This document shows positions 1 through 5,348 of a stretch of DNA of 5,348 nucleotides, piece after piece (the stretch's first letter is position 1; each line of letters starts with the position of its first letter). This DNA is from Anaerolineales bacterium (GTDB lineage Bacteria; Chloroflexota; Anaerolineae; Anaerolineales; E44-bin32). The stretch covers positions 1 to 5,348 of the forward strand of contig JAGLGG010000013.1 in assembly GCA_023144145.1 (NCBI GenBank), given 5' to 3'. The position numbers were made by a program, and so were the translations under genes. The notes under the pieces are model-generated. The model was given only the letters and a program-made list of their open reading frames with translations. It did not search any database and was not told the origin of the DNA.

Positions 1-89
1 AAAACATGGCGTTGCGCAATAAAGAACAATTGCGTTGGAGGTCGTGGATCATAGTTTTCTAGTTGAAAGTTGATGGCCGATCGCGGATT

Positions 90-109
90 GCCGGGTATGG
101 AAACCCGGC
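90..109. repeat. GC-rich inverted repeat downstream of the DprA-like gene
   Basis: The arms GCCGGGT (90-96) and ACCCGGC (103-109) are perfect complements around a 6-nt loop, so RNA from either strand could form a 7-bp stem. It lies about 110 nt beyond the end of the DprA-like gene. No run of T follows on either strand, so it is not a canonical intrinsic terminator. It could be an mRNA 3'-end stabilising stem or part of a dispersed intergenic repeat. Confidence 0.4.
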
Positions 110-124
110 CTCCTGTTGGGCAGA

Positions 125-167
125 ATTCTCCCTCAAGGGGGAGGAGATATAGCAACCTCCCCAGAAT
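125..167. repeat. Compound dyad (possible transcript-end structure or intergenic repeat)
   Basis: An inner perfect 7-bp stem, GGGGAGG (138-144) with CCTCCCC (156-162), has an 11-nt loop. It is flanked by outer arms ATTCT (125-129) and AGAAT (163-167), with an 8-nt bulge on the left side. A competing hairpin, CTCCC (128-132) with GGGAG (139-143), shares the same bases. On the minus strand this is the first strong fold after the DprA-like gene ends at 219. It lacks a T tract, so calling it a terminator is only a guess. The rest of 1-218 shows no convincing gene. Confidence 0.4.
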
Positions 168-218
168 ACCTCAACGTTGGAGGCTGAAGGAATTTTCTTA
201 AATTGATGAGGGTGGATC

Positions 219-1211
219 TCACATTAAGGTAAGCTGTTGCGGTTTTTCTTCATCTTGCTCAAAGTTCCTAGATCCGAACCACTTCTCAAGCGCCACGCCT
301 CCATCAAAAACATCATTGGCTTCCATCGGAAATCCTCCCTTGTCAATCAAGGCTTGATTTCCTTCGGGAATTTGCTCGCCAACTTTAACGAAAAGTGGCG
401 TCCACTTATGGCGTAAATTCTCGGTCGCACCTGTCCAGGTACCCCCCTTGTTCAAGGTTGAGTTTATGACCAGGGCCCAAGTACTGAGTGCATATATGTG
501 CTTGTTGCGCGCCATGGCGTTGCCAACGTTGAAACCGGCATCGGGATCGAATGCCGATAGTAGTGCCAACCTCATATCGCCTATTGCATCACGATACCGT
601 TTGGATCGCGCCACCGTCATCAAACTGTTCCCCAAAACGCCAACCACCTCACCACCCTCATCAAGCGCAGCGGTCATCGCTTCCCGGTCAACTCCTCTTG
701 CACCGCCAGAGATAACCTGAATACCTTGCTTGGCACAGAGAACTGCAACCTGATTGGTGAAGTAAAGCCCCTCCTCATCTACATCTCTCGATCCAATGAT
801 TGCTAAACCCCCTTTTGCGAGAAGGTCCTGATTGCCAGCACCATATAAGAGAGGCGGGGCATTTTGCTTCAGTTTTATTTTAAGATATTGAGGGTATGCT
901 TCGTCACTGCGTCCAATCAACCACAACCCGTTGTTCGTCCATGATTCAAGTGCTAGAGCCATAGAAGCGCCACGGTTTAATAATGCTTCAATTCGGTCAA
1001 GATCAAGTTTCTTGGGAGGTAGATCCTCGCGCATCGGATGAATACCCAGGGATAGGAGATCAGCGGGTCTAAGCTCGCGGTCTAACAACCATGAAGCGAG
1101 CAAGTTATATTCCGATGGAGTCAAGGGCTCATTCGACAATTGTCTCTGTGCGCCAAATCGCCCACAGAGTAATAGCGTCGTTTGAGTATCTTCAGGAATT
1201 TGGAGCGTCAT
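219..1211 (-). CDS. DprA/Smf-family (SLOG-fold) protein, partner of the helicase-PRTase
   Basis: This 330-residue protein carries the DprA Rossmann core. In order it shows the YP..L entry motif (Y106-P107), the strand ending IIGSR (138-142), the nucleotide/DNA-binding loop SGGARGVD (168-175), MARNKHIYALS (233-243, matching the RNRIIAGLS motif of DprA), and GGTWTGATE (256-264, matching GSxxTA). Residues 30-57 look like a short helical SAM-like segment. The C-terminal winged-helix domain of some DprA proteins is absent, and the tail after about 285 is short and acidic. Classical DprA binds single-stranded DNA and loads RecA during transformation. This copy differs in many conserved positions and is probably a specialised paralogue. 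Its ATG is preceded by AAAGG with 5-nt spacing, and it starts 15 nt after the helicase stop, so the two are almost certainly co-transcribed. Pairing a DprA-like protein with a PRTase recalls the ShosTA defence system. Fold assignment is firm; the role is inference. Confidence 0.9.
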   Translation of the reverse strand: MTLQIPEDTQTTLLLCGRFGAQRQLSNEPLTPSEYNLLASWLLDRELRPADLLSLGIHPMREDLPPKKLDLDRIEALLNRGASMALALESWTNNGLWLIGRSDEAYPQYLKIKLKQNAPPLLYGAGNQDLLAKGGLAIIGSRDVDEEGLYFTNQVAVLCAKQGIQVISGGARGVDREAMTAALDEGGEVVGVLGNSLMTVARSKRYRDAIGDMRLALLSAFDPDAGFNVGNAMARNKHIYALSTWALVINSTLNKGGTWTGATENLRHKWTPLFVKVGEQIPEGNQALIDKGGFPMEANDVFDGGVALEKWFGSRNFEQDEEKPQQLTLM

Positions 1212-1226
1212 CTCTACCTTTCCCGT

Positions 1227-3764
1227 TCAACCTGTTTTCACCGAGGCCAATGCAAACGGATACACTTTCCCGCTCCCGGCGCCTCGGAGTAATGCGCTCG
1301 CAATCGTAAACGTCCAACGTGAGTCTACCAAGTCGTTGACTAGCAATACTAGTCCACGGATGCCCTTCCACAATTTTATTTCGAAAGCTCCATCCAAGTT
1401 TATAACCTGGTGATGGCTGTTTTGCATTAGTTTTTGGGGTTCTGTCGGGCGCTTCTTTCCGATTGTCTCAACAAAGGGTAAGCCAAGTGCCTCGGCCAAT
1501 CTCCTGGCTAGATCAGTGACGAGGGTAGGATGTGTCAGAGAGGGTATACAGGTAACCCAAGTGGGAAAGGGTTTAGGGCGCCATCGATTCTGGATCAGAT
1601 CAGCCGAAGGTTTTATCAGCACATCATCAAATCGACCATCAACTTGTTTTCCTCGCCGAACAAGATCTCCCCAACCCACATCCCCCCATATGCACAATGT
1701 CCGGCCTTTCTCAGGAAGGAGTTTTGGATCGATCCTGCCACTCCACCCTTCTACCATCTTGATGCCAGCCGGCCACTGCCTTCGAGGTTCAATGTTTATT
1801 TCATCGCCCCTAAGGAACTGGGTCACCTCTCGAATGAGTGTCTCTGATACCCCTTCCGGAATTAATGGTTGCCCCGCGCAGTTTGCACAACGACCGCAGG
1901 GTTCTGCAGAAGGGTCATTCAACTCTCGACGAAGGAACGCCATCAGGCATTCAGTTGTCTGTATATAATCCATCATCTTGGTTTGTTCTAACTTACGTAT
2001 CCGGGTTATCTGATCAATCTTTTCTTGATCGGGCACATAGGTTACCGGGTTCATAACCCAACGCGACCCCTGTTTGCTCACTGGCGCAGGGGATTTTACT
2101 GCAAGCAGCTTCAAGACTTTTTCAATTTGGTTATATCTAAGGTTCAGACGGCGTTGCATCATCGGTATTGAGAGGCCACCTTCTGCAGCCTTAAGCTCAG
2201 CCAACACTTCACCTGTGTGGGCCTCGGGAGGAAAAGCAGATTGTATGAAGTAATCGGTTATATCCTGGTCACCATCGCCGCTGAGCAAAATGCCGTAGGC
2301 TTCGTCGACTGCACGGCCAGCCCGCCCTACTTGCTGATAGTAGTGAACTACTGAACCGGGGCGTTGAAAGTGAATCACAAAACCAAGATCGGGTTTGTCG
2401 AAGCCCATCCCCAACGCGGTCGTTGCGACAAGTGCTTTGACCCGGTTTTCTAACAATCGATCCTCGAGAAGTACGCGCCGCTCACTTGCGAGCCCGCCCC
2501 AATAGGCTTCAGCATCAATCCCTTTTGACTGCAGCCAGGAGGCAAGGCGCTGAGCATCACGGATTGTTAGCGTGTAGATGACACCACTGCCGGGGAGGGA
2601 AGGCAACTTTTCAGCCAACCAGGCCATTCTTCCGGCTTTGCTCGGGAGGGATATGTTTTGGAGTCGAAGGCTCTCGCGGGCTAATGCCCCCCGCATGACA
2701 CTTAAGTGCGGGCCAAGCTGCTTTACCACATCCTCAACTACTCGGTCGTTTGCTGTTGCGGTGGTCGCAAGAACGGGGATTTTTGGCGGTAAAGCTTGTA
2801 GGACACGGACCACGCGAAGGTAATCCGGTCGGAAATCGTGGCCCCAATCAGAGATGCAATGAGCTTCGTCAACAACAAAGAGACCAATCTTATCTGAGAT
2901 AGTCTTTAACCATCGCTCACGAAAGTTTTCGTTCGCTAGTCTCTCGGGGGAAATGAGCAGTATGTCCACCTGATCTGCGAACAACTCCTTACGAACCTTC
3001 TCCCAATCATCCTGATTACTTGAGTTAATCGTTGCCGCGCGAATTCCAATCCGTTTAGCCGCTATAAGCTGATTGCGCATAAGGGCCAGCAATGGCGATA
3101 TAAGAAGTGTGGGTCCCGCACCACGATCACGTAGGATCCGAGTAGCCAGGAAATATATGACACTCTTACCCCAGCCAGTTCTCTGAACGATGAGCAGTCG
3201 TTTACGCTGCTCGGTTAATGCTTCAATCGCTTTCCATTGGTCATCACGGAACTCAGCAGTTGGGTCATCGAGAGAAATTCGCAGGAGATCTAACACGCTG
3301 TTATAAAGATCGGGAGGAGTGGAGGTTGGACTTCCCGTTGTTGGAGGAGCTTCTTGATGTTTCCTTCCTGTGGGTTTCTGATCGGCCTTGGGCGTTTCAC
3401 CGTTTACTTGGGTAGCGAAATCCTTTTTACCTTCCACTCGTTTATGTTTTGATACCGATGGGTTTTGACCGGATTCCTTTTTCTCCTTATCACAAAACGC
3501 CTTCACAATTTCAATGATCTTCTCCCCGTATTTCTCCGCCTTAACTTTACCGATTCCATTGATTCTTAACAGCTGCTCGAAGTTTCGGGGACGCTTAAAT
3601 ACAATATCAACAAGCGTACGATTGTAAAAAACTATAAAGGCAGAAACATCCTCCCTTTTAGCCATTTCCAGACGATATGCGCGCAGTTCCTCGTAAAGAG
3701 CGCAATCGTTCCCTTGAAGAGCCTCTGGCTTCAGTTGTGTGGCTTCTTTTTTCTTCTCAGACAT
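1227..3764 (-). CDS. RecQ-like (RqlH-type) ATP-dependent DNA helicase: N-terminal HRDC, C-terminal phosphoribosyltransferase domain
   Basis: The protein has 845 residues. Residues 24-91 form an HRDC domain (LRAYR, then GIGKVKAEKYG), followed by a charged Ser/Lys/Pro-rich linker to about 150. The helicase core has Q176 in the RecQ motif 0, Walker A RTGWGKS (195-201), motif Ia around ISPLLALMRNQ (222-232), DEAH (299-302) followed by CISDWGHDFRPDY (303-315), motif III ATTATA (333-338), motif V ATTALGMGFDKPD (447-459) and motif VI QQVGRAGR (477-484). A winged-helix-like stretch (about 515-575) leads to a zinc module, C606-x16-C623-x2-C626-x2-C629. Residues 680-845 resemble a ComF-like PRTase, with a PRPP-loop-like VNDLVDSRWT at 809-818. 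This core-plus-PRTase plan matches the RqlH clade described from Mycobacterium smegmatis, a 3'-5' translocase and unwinding enzyme. An HRDC domain at the N terminus is not the usual RecQ position. The start is the first ATG after an in-frame TGA 24 nt upstream; no clear Shine-Dalgarno sequence is present. It heads the operon with the DprA-like gene. Confidence 0.93.
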   Translation of the reverse strand: MSEKKKEATQLKPEALQGNDCALYEELRAYRLEMAKREDVSAFIVFYNRTLVDIVFKRPRNFEQLLRINGIGKVKAEKYGEKIIEIVKAFCDKEKKESGQNPSVSKHKRVEGKKDFATQVNGETPKADQKPTGRKHQEAPPTTGSPTSTPPDLYNSVLDLLRISLDDPTAEFRDDQWKAIEALTEQRKRLLIVQRTGWGKSVIYFLATRILRDRGAGPTLLISPLLALMRNQLIAAKRIGIRAATINSSNQDDWEKVRKELFADQVDILLISPERLANENFRERWLKTISDKIGLFVVDEAHCISDWGHDFRPDYLRVVRVLQALPPKIPVLATTATANDRVVEDVVKQLGPHLSVMRGALARESLRLQNISLPSKAGRMAWLAEKLPSLPGSGVIYTLTIRDAQRLASWLQSKGIDAEAYWGGLASERRVLLEDRLLENRVKALVATTALGMGFDKPDLGFVIHFQRPGSVVHYYQQVGRAGRAVDEAYGILLSGDGDQDITDYFIQSAFPPEAHTGEVLAELKAAEGGLSIPMMQRRLNLRYNQIEKVLKLLAVKSPAPVSKQGSRWVMNPVTYVPDQEKIDQITRIRKLEQTKMMDYIQTTECLMAFLRRELNDPSAEPCGRCANCAGQPLIPEGVSETLIREVTQFLRGDEINIEPRRQWPAGIKMVEGWSGRIDPKLLPEKGRTLCIWGDVGWGDLVRRGKQVDGRFDDVLIKPSADLIQNRWRPKPFPTWVTCIPSLTHPTLVTDLARRLAEALGLPFVETIGKKRPTEPQKLMQNSHHQVINLDGAFEIKLWKGIRGLVLLVNDLVDSRWTFTIASALLRGAGSGKVYPFALASVKTG

Positions 3765-3866
3765 CTTCTTTAGTTGCCGATAGGCGACTCATCCCAGACG
3801 CAGCTTCATAATTAGTCTCTCTTTACTGCTTTGTCAGAAAAACCTAAGTTAGAATCAAATAATTTC

Positions 3867-3883
3867 ACAATTGCCTCAATTGT
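3867..3883. repeat. Perfect palindrome ACAATTG-CCT-CAATTGT, candidate operator
   Basis: Two 7-bp arms are exact reverse complements around a 3-bp centre. Each arm also contains the self-complementary CAATTG. It overlaps the predicted -10 element and the expected start of transcription of the helicase operon, a typical place for a repressor site. The stem is AT-rich and has no following T run, so a terminator for the toxin gene is less likely. Confidence 0.45.
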
Positions 3884-3906
3884 AGCACATATGTTCGATT
3901 TTTCAG
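3879..3906 (-). promoter_or_regulatory. Candidate extended -10 promoter of the helicase-PRTase/DprA operon
   Basis: Read on the minus strand, TACAAT (3884-3879, 5 of 6 matches) is preceded by TGC, giving an extended -10 element TGnTACAAT. CTGAAA (3906-3901, 4 of 6) sits 16 nt upstream as a weak -35. Transcription would start near 3872, leaving a leader of about 108 nt before the helicase ATG. The promoter begins just past the toxin stop codon, which supports independent expression of the operon. Read-through from the toxin-antitoxin unit cannot be excluded because no clear terminator lies between them. Confidence 0.4.
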
Positions 3907-3911
3907 TCTAA

Positions 3912-4334
3912 CTATGGGATGAGGCGTAAGCCAGCAACTGTAAAATGACGGTCGAAGGCGAAGGCTTCTTCTATCTCAAGCTCCTGCATTACCGCAAAAC
4001 TGACCGCATCCACAAGGCTAAAATCCTGGTCCTTGTACTTGCGCAGGATCTCACCCGCCTGATCCTCTAGAGCCCTATCCGAGAAAATGACCTTCAGGCG
4101 AACGCTCTCACGAGTGGAACGCAAAAAACGCATGGCGGGGTCGTATCCACCTGTGCGCCGAATGATGGTGTATACCTCGGTGATGACCAGATTGGTTGTG
4201 ACCAGATTGACGCGCTCTTCCACCAAGGTACGAAACTGGCCCTTGGCTACCACGTGATACTTATCGCGAGTGTCGCTCAAGGCAATCCATGCGCCTGAAT
4301 CTACAAAGACCTCACGATTCACGGTTGTTCTCAT
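3912..4334 (-). CDS. PIN-domain ribonuclease toxin (VapC family)
   Basis: This 140-residue protein fits a type II toxin of the PIN fold, which as a family cuts RNA with a metal-dependent acidic site. The four expected acidic residues are visible: D12 in FVDSGAW, E53 in ITEVY, D109 in SLVDAVS and D128 in FDRHF. The length is typical. It follows the RHH antitoxin with overlapping frames, as expected for translational coupling. The start is uncertain. The ATG used here overlaps the antitoxin by 23 nt and has only a weak GTGG in front. A GTG four codons later (4322) has GGATGAG 7 nt upstream and would shorten the overlap to 11 nt. All catalytic residues are kept with either start, so the toxin looks intact. 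The specific RNA target cannot be read from the sequence. Confidence 0.93.
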   Translation of the reverse strand: MRTTVNREVFVDSGAWIALSDTRDKYHVVAKGQFRTLVEERVNLVTTNLVITEVYTIIRRTGGYDPAMRFLRSTRESVRLKVIFSDRALEDQAGEILRKYKDQDFSLVDAVSFAVMQELEIEEAFAFDRHFTVAGLRLIP

Positions 4335-4578
4335 CCACTATGATATCGGTTAGAACTTCATCGTGCCGTTCGGCGAGATCCCCGACACCGGAGTCATACA
4401 CACCGACGATGTCCATTAAAGCGTCTTCCCCAGGAGGAAGATCATGGAGTAACTTGTCAACCCCTTCCCTCACCAGCGCAGCCATCGACTTCCCACGCCT
4501 CTCGGCGATGGATCTCAATGCTCTCTCTTGATCCTCTCGCAAGTAAATCTGCAGAGGTTTCTTTTTCTTGGTGGCCAT
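4312..4578 (-). CDS. Ribbon-helix-helix (CopG-like) antitoxin of the PIN toxin
   Basis: This 88-residue protein begins with a basic Lys-rich segment. The DNA-binding strand LQIYLRED (9-16) follows, then two helices (about 17-29 and 31-47, containing SMAALVREGVDKLL), giving a ribbon-helix-helix fold. The C-terminal half, with GVYDSGVGDLAERHDEVL, is acidic and resembles the toxin-binding tail of RHH antitoxins paired with PIN toxins. The protein should neutralise the toxin and repress its own promoter as a dimer. I chose the ATG at 4578 because AAGG lies 8 nt upstream. An in-frame TTG 21 codons earlier (4641) is excluded because it is the -35 hexamer of the promoter. The stop codon lies inside the toxin gene. 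Confidence 0.9.
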   Translation of the reverse strand: MATKKKKPLQIYLREDQERALRSIAERRGKSMAALVREGVDKLLHDLPPGEDALMDIVGVYDSGVGDLAERHDEVLTDIIVDENNRES

Positions 4579-4586
4579 ATTGATAT

Positions 4587-4590
4587 CCTT
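4587..4590 (-). promoter_or_regulatory. Ribosome binding site of the antitoxin gene
   Basis: AAGG, 8 nt before the ATG at 4578, is the only good Shine-Dalgarno match in front of any in-frame start of this gene. It fixes the start of the antitoxin at 4578. Confidence 0.65.
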
Positions 4591-4630
4591 AAGTGATGTA
4601 GGAATACTATATATTATAAAAAGTGATGTA
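4591..4630. repeat. Paired 10-bp direct repeats, candidate antitoxin operator
   Basis: AAGTGATGTA (plus strand) occurs at 4591-4600 and 4621-4630, exactly 30 bp apart, close to three helical turns, so both copies face the same side of DNA. One copy lies in the spacer of the promoter. The other lies between the predicted transcription start (about 4606) and the ribosome binding site. A self-complementary ATGTATACAT (4626-4635) overlaps the upstream copy. This arrangement suits cooperative binding of RHH antitoxin dimers and autorepression. Confidence 0.6.
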
Positions 4631-4641
4631 TACATTGTCAA
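4613..4641 (-). promoter_or_regulatory. Perfect-consensus sigma-70 promoter of the toxin-antitoxin operon
   Basis: On the minus strand TTGACA (4641-4636) and TATAAT (4618-4613) are both exact consensus hexamers separated by the ideal 17 nt. Transcription should start near 4606, giving a 5' untranslated region of roughly 28 nt before the antitoxin ATG. So strong a promoter would need tight repression, which fits the repeats that overlap and follow it. Confidence 0.85.
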
Positions 4642-4731
4642 TGTTACTTTTGTTGAGGTTCAATGGAGAAGAATGATGAGTTAACAATAATTGAGACTGG
4701 AGATTGGCAATTTATCAATCAGTATAAATCG

Positions 4732-5348
4732 TCACCCCTCATGGCTGGCTTCTTTCTCCTCCTTCGGGCTACTACGTCTGGAACTTGACATATTTCCATT
4801 GTATGAACCGCCAGGCTTCTTAGGCATAACATATCCGACTCCAGGAACAGTGATGATATGAATAGGATGTTTTGGGTCATCCTCGATTTTTTGTCTAAGA
4901 CGACACAGTGATACCCAAAGTATCGATTTTACGTTCCTGTAGCCTGATCCCCATACCGACGCAAGCAGCTCTTCATGTGTAAGAATCTTTCCCATCGACG
5001 CTGCCATCGTTGCCAAAACTTTAAATTCAATTACAGATACTTCAATTTCATTCCCTGCTTTAAGCACTCTAAATGCTTCAGTATCAACAATCAGATCGCC
5101 TTGTTGGAACCTAGCGCCATTGTGCTCAAGATCAGACCTATTAGATCTTCGCAACATCGCCCGCACACGGGCCAGGAGTTCTACTGACGAGAAAGGCTTT
5201 ACGATGTAGTCATCCGCACCTGCATCGAAACCCTCTAAAATATCGACTTCCTCACCTTTTGCCGAGAGAATGATAATCGGAATTGAAGAAAATTCACGCA
5301 CATGCCTGGCTACCGTAAATCCGTCCATTCCTGGCATCATGATGTCTA
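4732..5348 (-). CDS. OmpR/PhoB-family response regulator, 5' end cut by the window edge
   Basis: About 205 residues are visible. The reading frame stays open to the right edge, so roughly the first 50 residues are missing. The first complete codons read DIMMPGMDGF, placing the phospho-acceptor aspartate at 5346-5344. The receiver continues with the conserved Ser in IIILSAKGEE and the Lys in DYIVKPF. A winged-helix DNA-binding domain follows, with GKILTHEELLASVWG, the recognition-helix region SILWVSLCRLRQKIEDD and the wing GVGYVM, most like KdpE-type regulators. After the wing there is an unusual tail of about 28 residues rich in Ser, Lys and Glu. The protein would control transcription after phosphorylation by a histidine kinase, whose gene is not in this window. 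The ATG at 5340 is internal to the receiver and is not the true start. The gene ends 91 nt upstream of the antitoxin promoter, and no clear terminator is visible between them. Confidence 0.92.
   Translation of the reverse strand, partial: DIMMPGMDGFTVARHVREFSSIPIIILSAKGEEVDILEGFDAGADDYIVKPFSSVELLARVRAMLRRSNRSDLEHNGARFQQGDLIVDTEAFRVLKAGNEIEVSVIEFKVLATMAASMGKILTHEELLASVWGSGYRNVKSILWVSLCRLRQKIEDDPKHPIHIITVPGVGYVMPKKPGGSYNGNMSSSRRSSPKEEKEASHEG

Noticed and set aside
6..62. Plus-strand 18-residue frame at the left edge
   Set aside because: It is too short and has no clear ribosome site or family resemblance. It is not enough to claim a gene end.
33..183. Nine-base direct repeat CGTTGGAGG at 33-41 and 175-183
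   Set aside because: It is short and unflanked by other repeats or a mobile gene. It could be chance and does not support an attachment site.
448..720. Plus-strand open frame of 90 codons opposite the DprA-like gene
   Set aside because: It lies wholly antisense to a gene with clear family motifs, and its product resembles no known family.
1516..1968. Plus-strand open frame of 150 codons opposite the helicase C-terminal part
   Set aside because: It overlaps the zinc-module and PRTase coding sequence in antisense. Its composition is rich in Ser, Arg and Pro, as expected of a shadow frame.
3789..3809. Minus-strand mini frame of six codons (MKLRLG) in the helicase leader, with GAGAG 7 nt upstream
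   Set aside because: It could be a leader peptide, but such short frames arise often by chance and nothing else supports translation here.
4579..4641. Extension of the antitoxin to a TTG start
   Set aside because: The TTG is part of the -35 hexamer, and the extension would run through the -10 element and both repeats. The ATG at 4578 has a proper ribosome binding site.
4710..4729. ATTTAT/ATAAAT inverted repeat after the response regulator as a terminator
   Set aside because: The stem is only 6 AT pairs with an 8-nt loop and no T tract, too weak for an intrinsic terminator.
4663..4788. Plus-strand 41-codon frame between the antitoxin promoter and the response regulator 3' end
   Set aside because: It has only a weak ribosome site, overlaps the end of the regulator gene in antisense, and shows no recognisable motif.

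Overview
The window is bacterial and every supported gene lies on the minus strand. Transcription therefore runs from high to low coordinates: a response regulator cut by the right edge, an RHH antitoxin, a PIN-domain toxin, a large RecQ-like helicase fused to a phosphoribosyltransferase (PRTase) domain, and a DprA-like protein. GC content looks close to half by eye. One promoter matches the sigma-70 consensus exactly. The receiver/winged-helix regulator resembles the KdpE/PhoB style common in Chloroflexota and some other environmental bacteria. I cannot place the organism with confidence from this sequence alone.

Layout: 1-218 is non-coding and carries GC-rich dyads downstream of the last gene. 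219-1211 is a DprA/Smf-family protein reduced to its Rossmann core plus short flanks. 1227-3764 is an 845-residue protein with an N-terminal HRDC domain, a charged linker, a RecQ-type helicase core, a C-x16-C-x2-C-x2-C zinc module and a C-terminal ComF-like PRTase domain. The two genes are 15 nt apart and form an operon. 3765-3911 is a leader/promoter region with an extended -10 element overlapped by a perfect 7+7 palindrome. 3912-4578 is a VapBC-type toxin-antitoxin pair with overlapping reading frames. Upstream of it, a perfect TTGACA-17-TATAAT promoter carries two copies of a 10-bp direct repeat exactly 30 bp apart, a likely autoregulatory operator. 4732-5348 is the 3' part of an OmpR/PhoB-family response regulator gene.

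The most interesting unit is the helicase-PRTase plus DprA-like operon. A DprA-like protein (ShosA) and a PRTase protein (ShosT) form the known anti-phage toxin-antitoxin system ShosTA. Here the PRTase is attached to a DNA helicase of the RqlH-like RecQ clade, which also carries a relocated HRDC domain. This suggests a system in which the helicase senses or processes DNA, a PRTase acts as effector, and a DprA/SLOG-fold partner controls or loads it. That function is inference. The domain content and operon structure are visible in the sequence. The adjacent VapBC module fits an accessory or defence-type neighbourhood.
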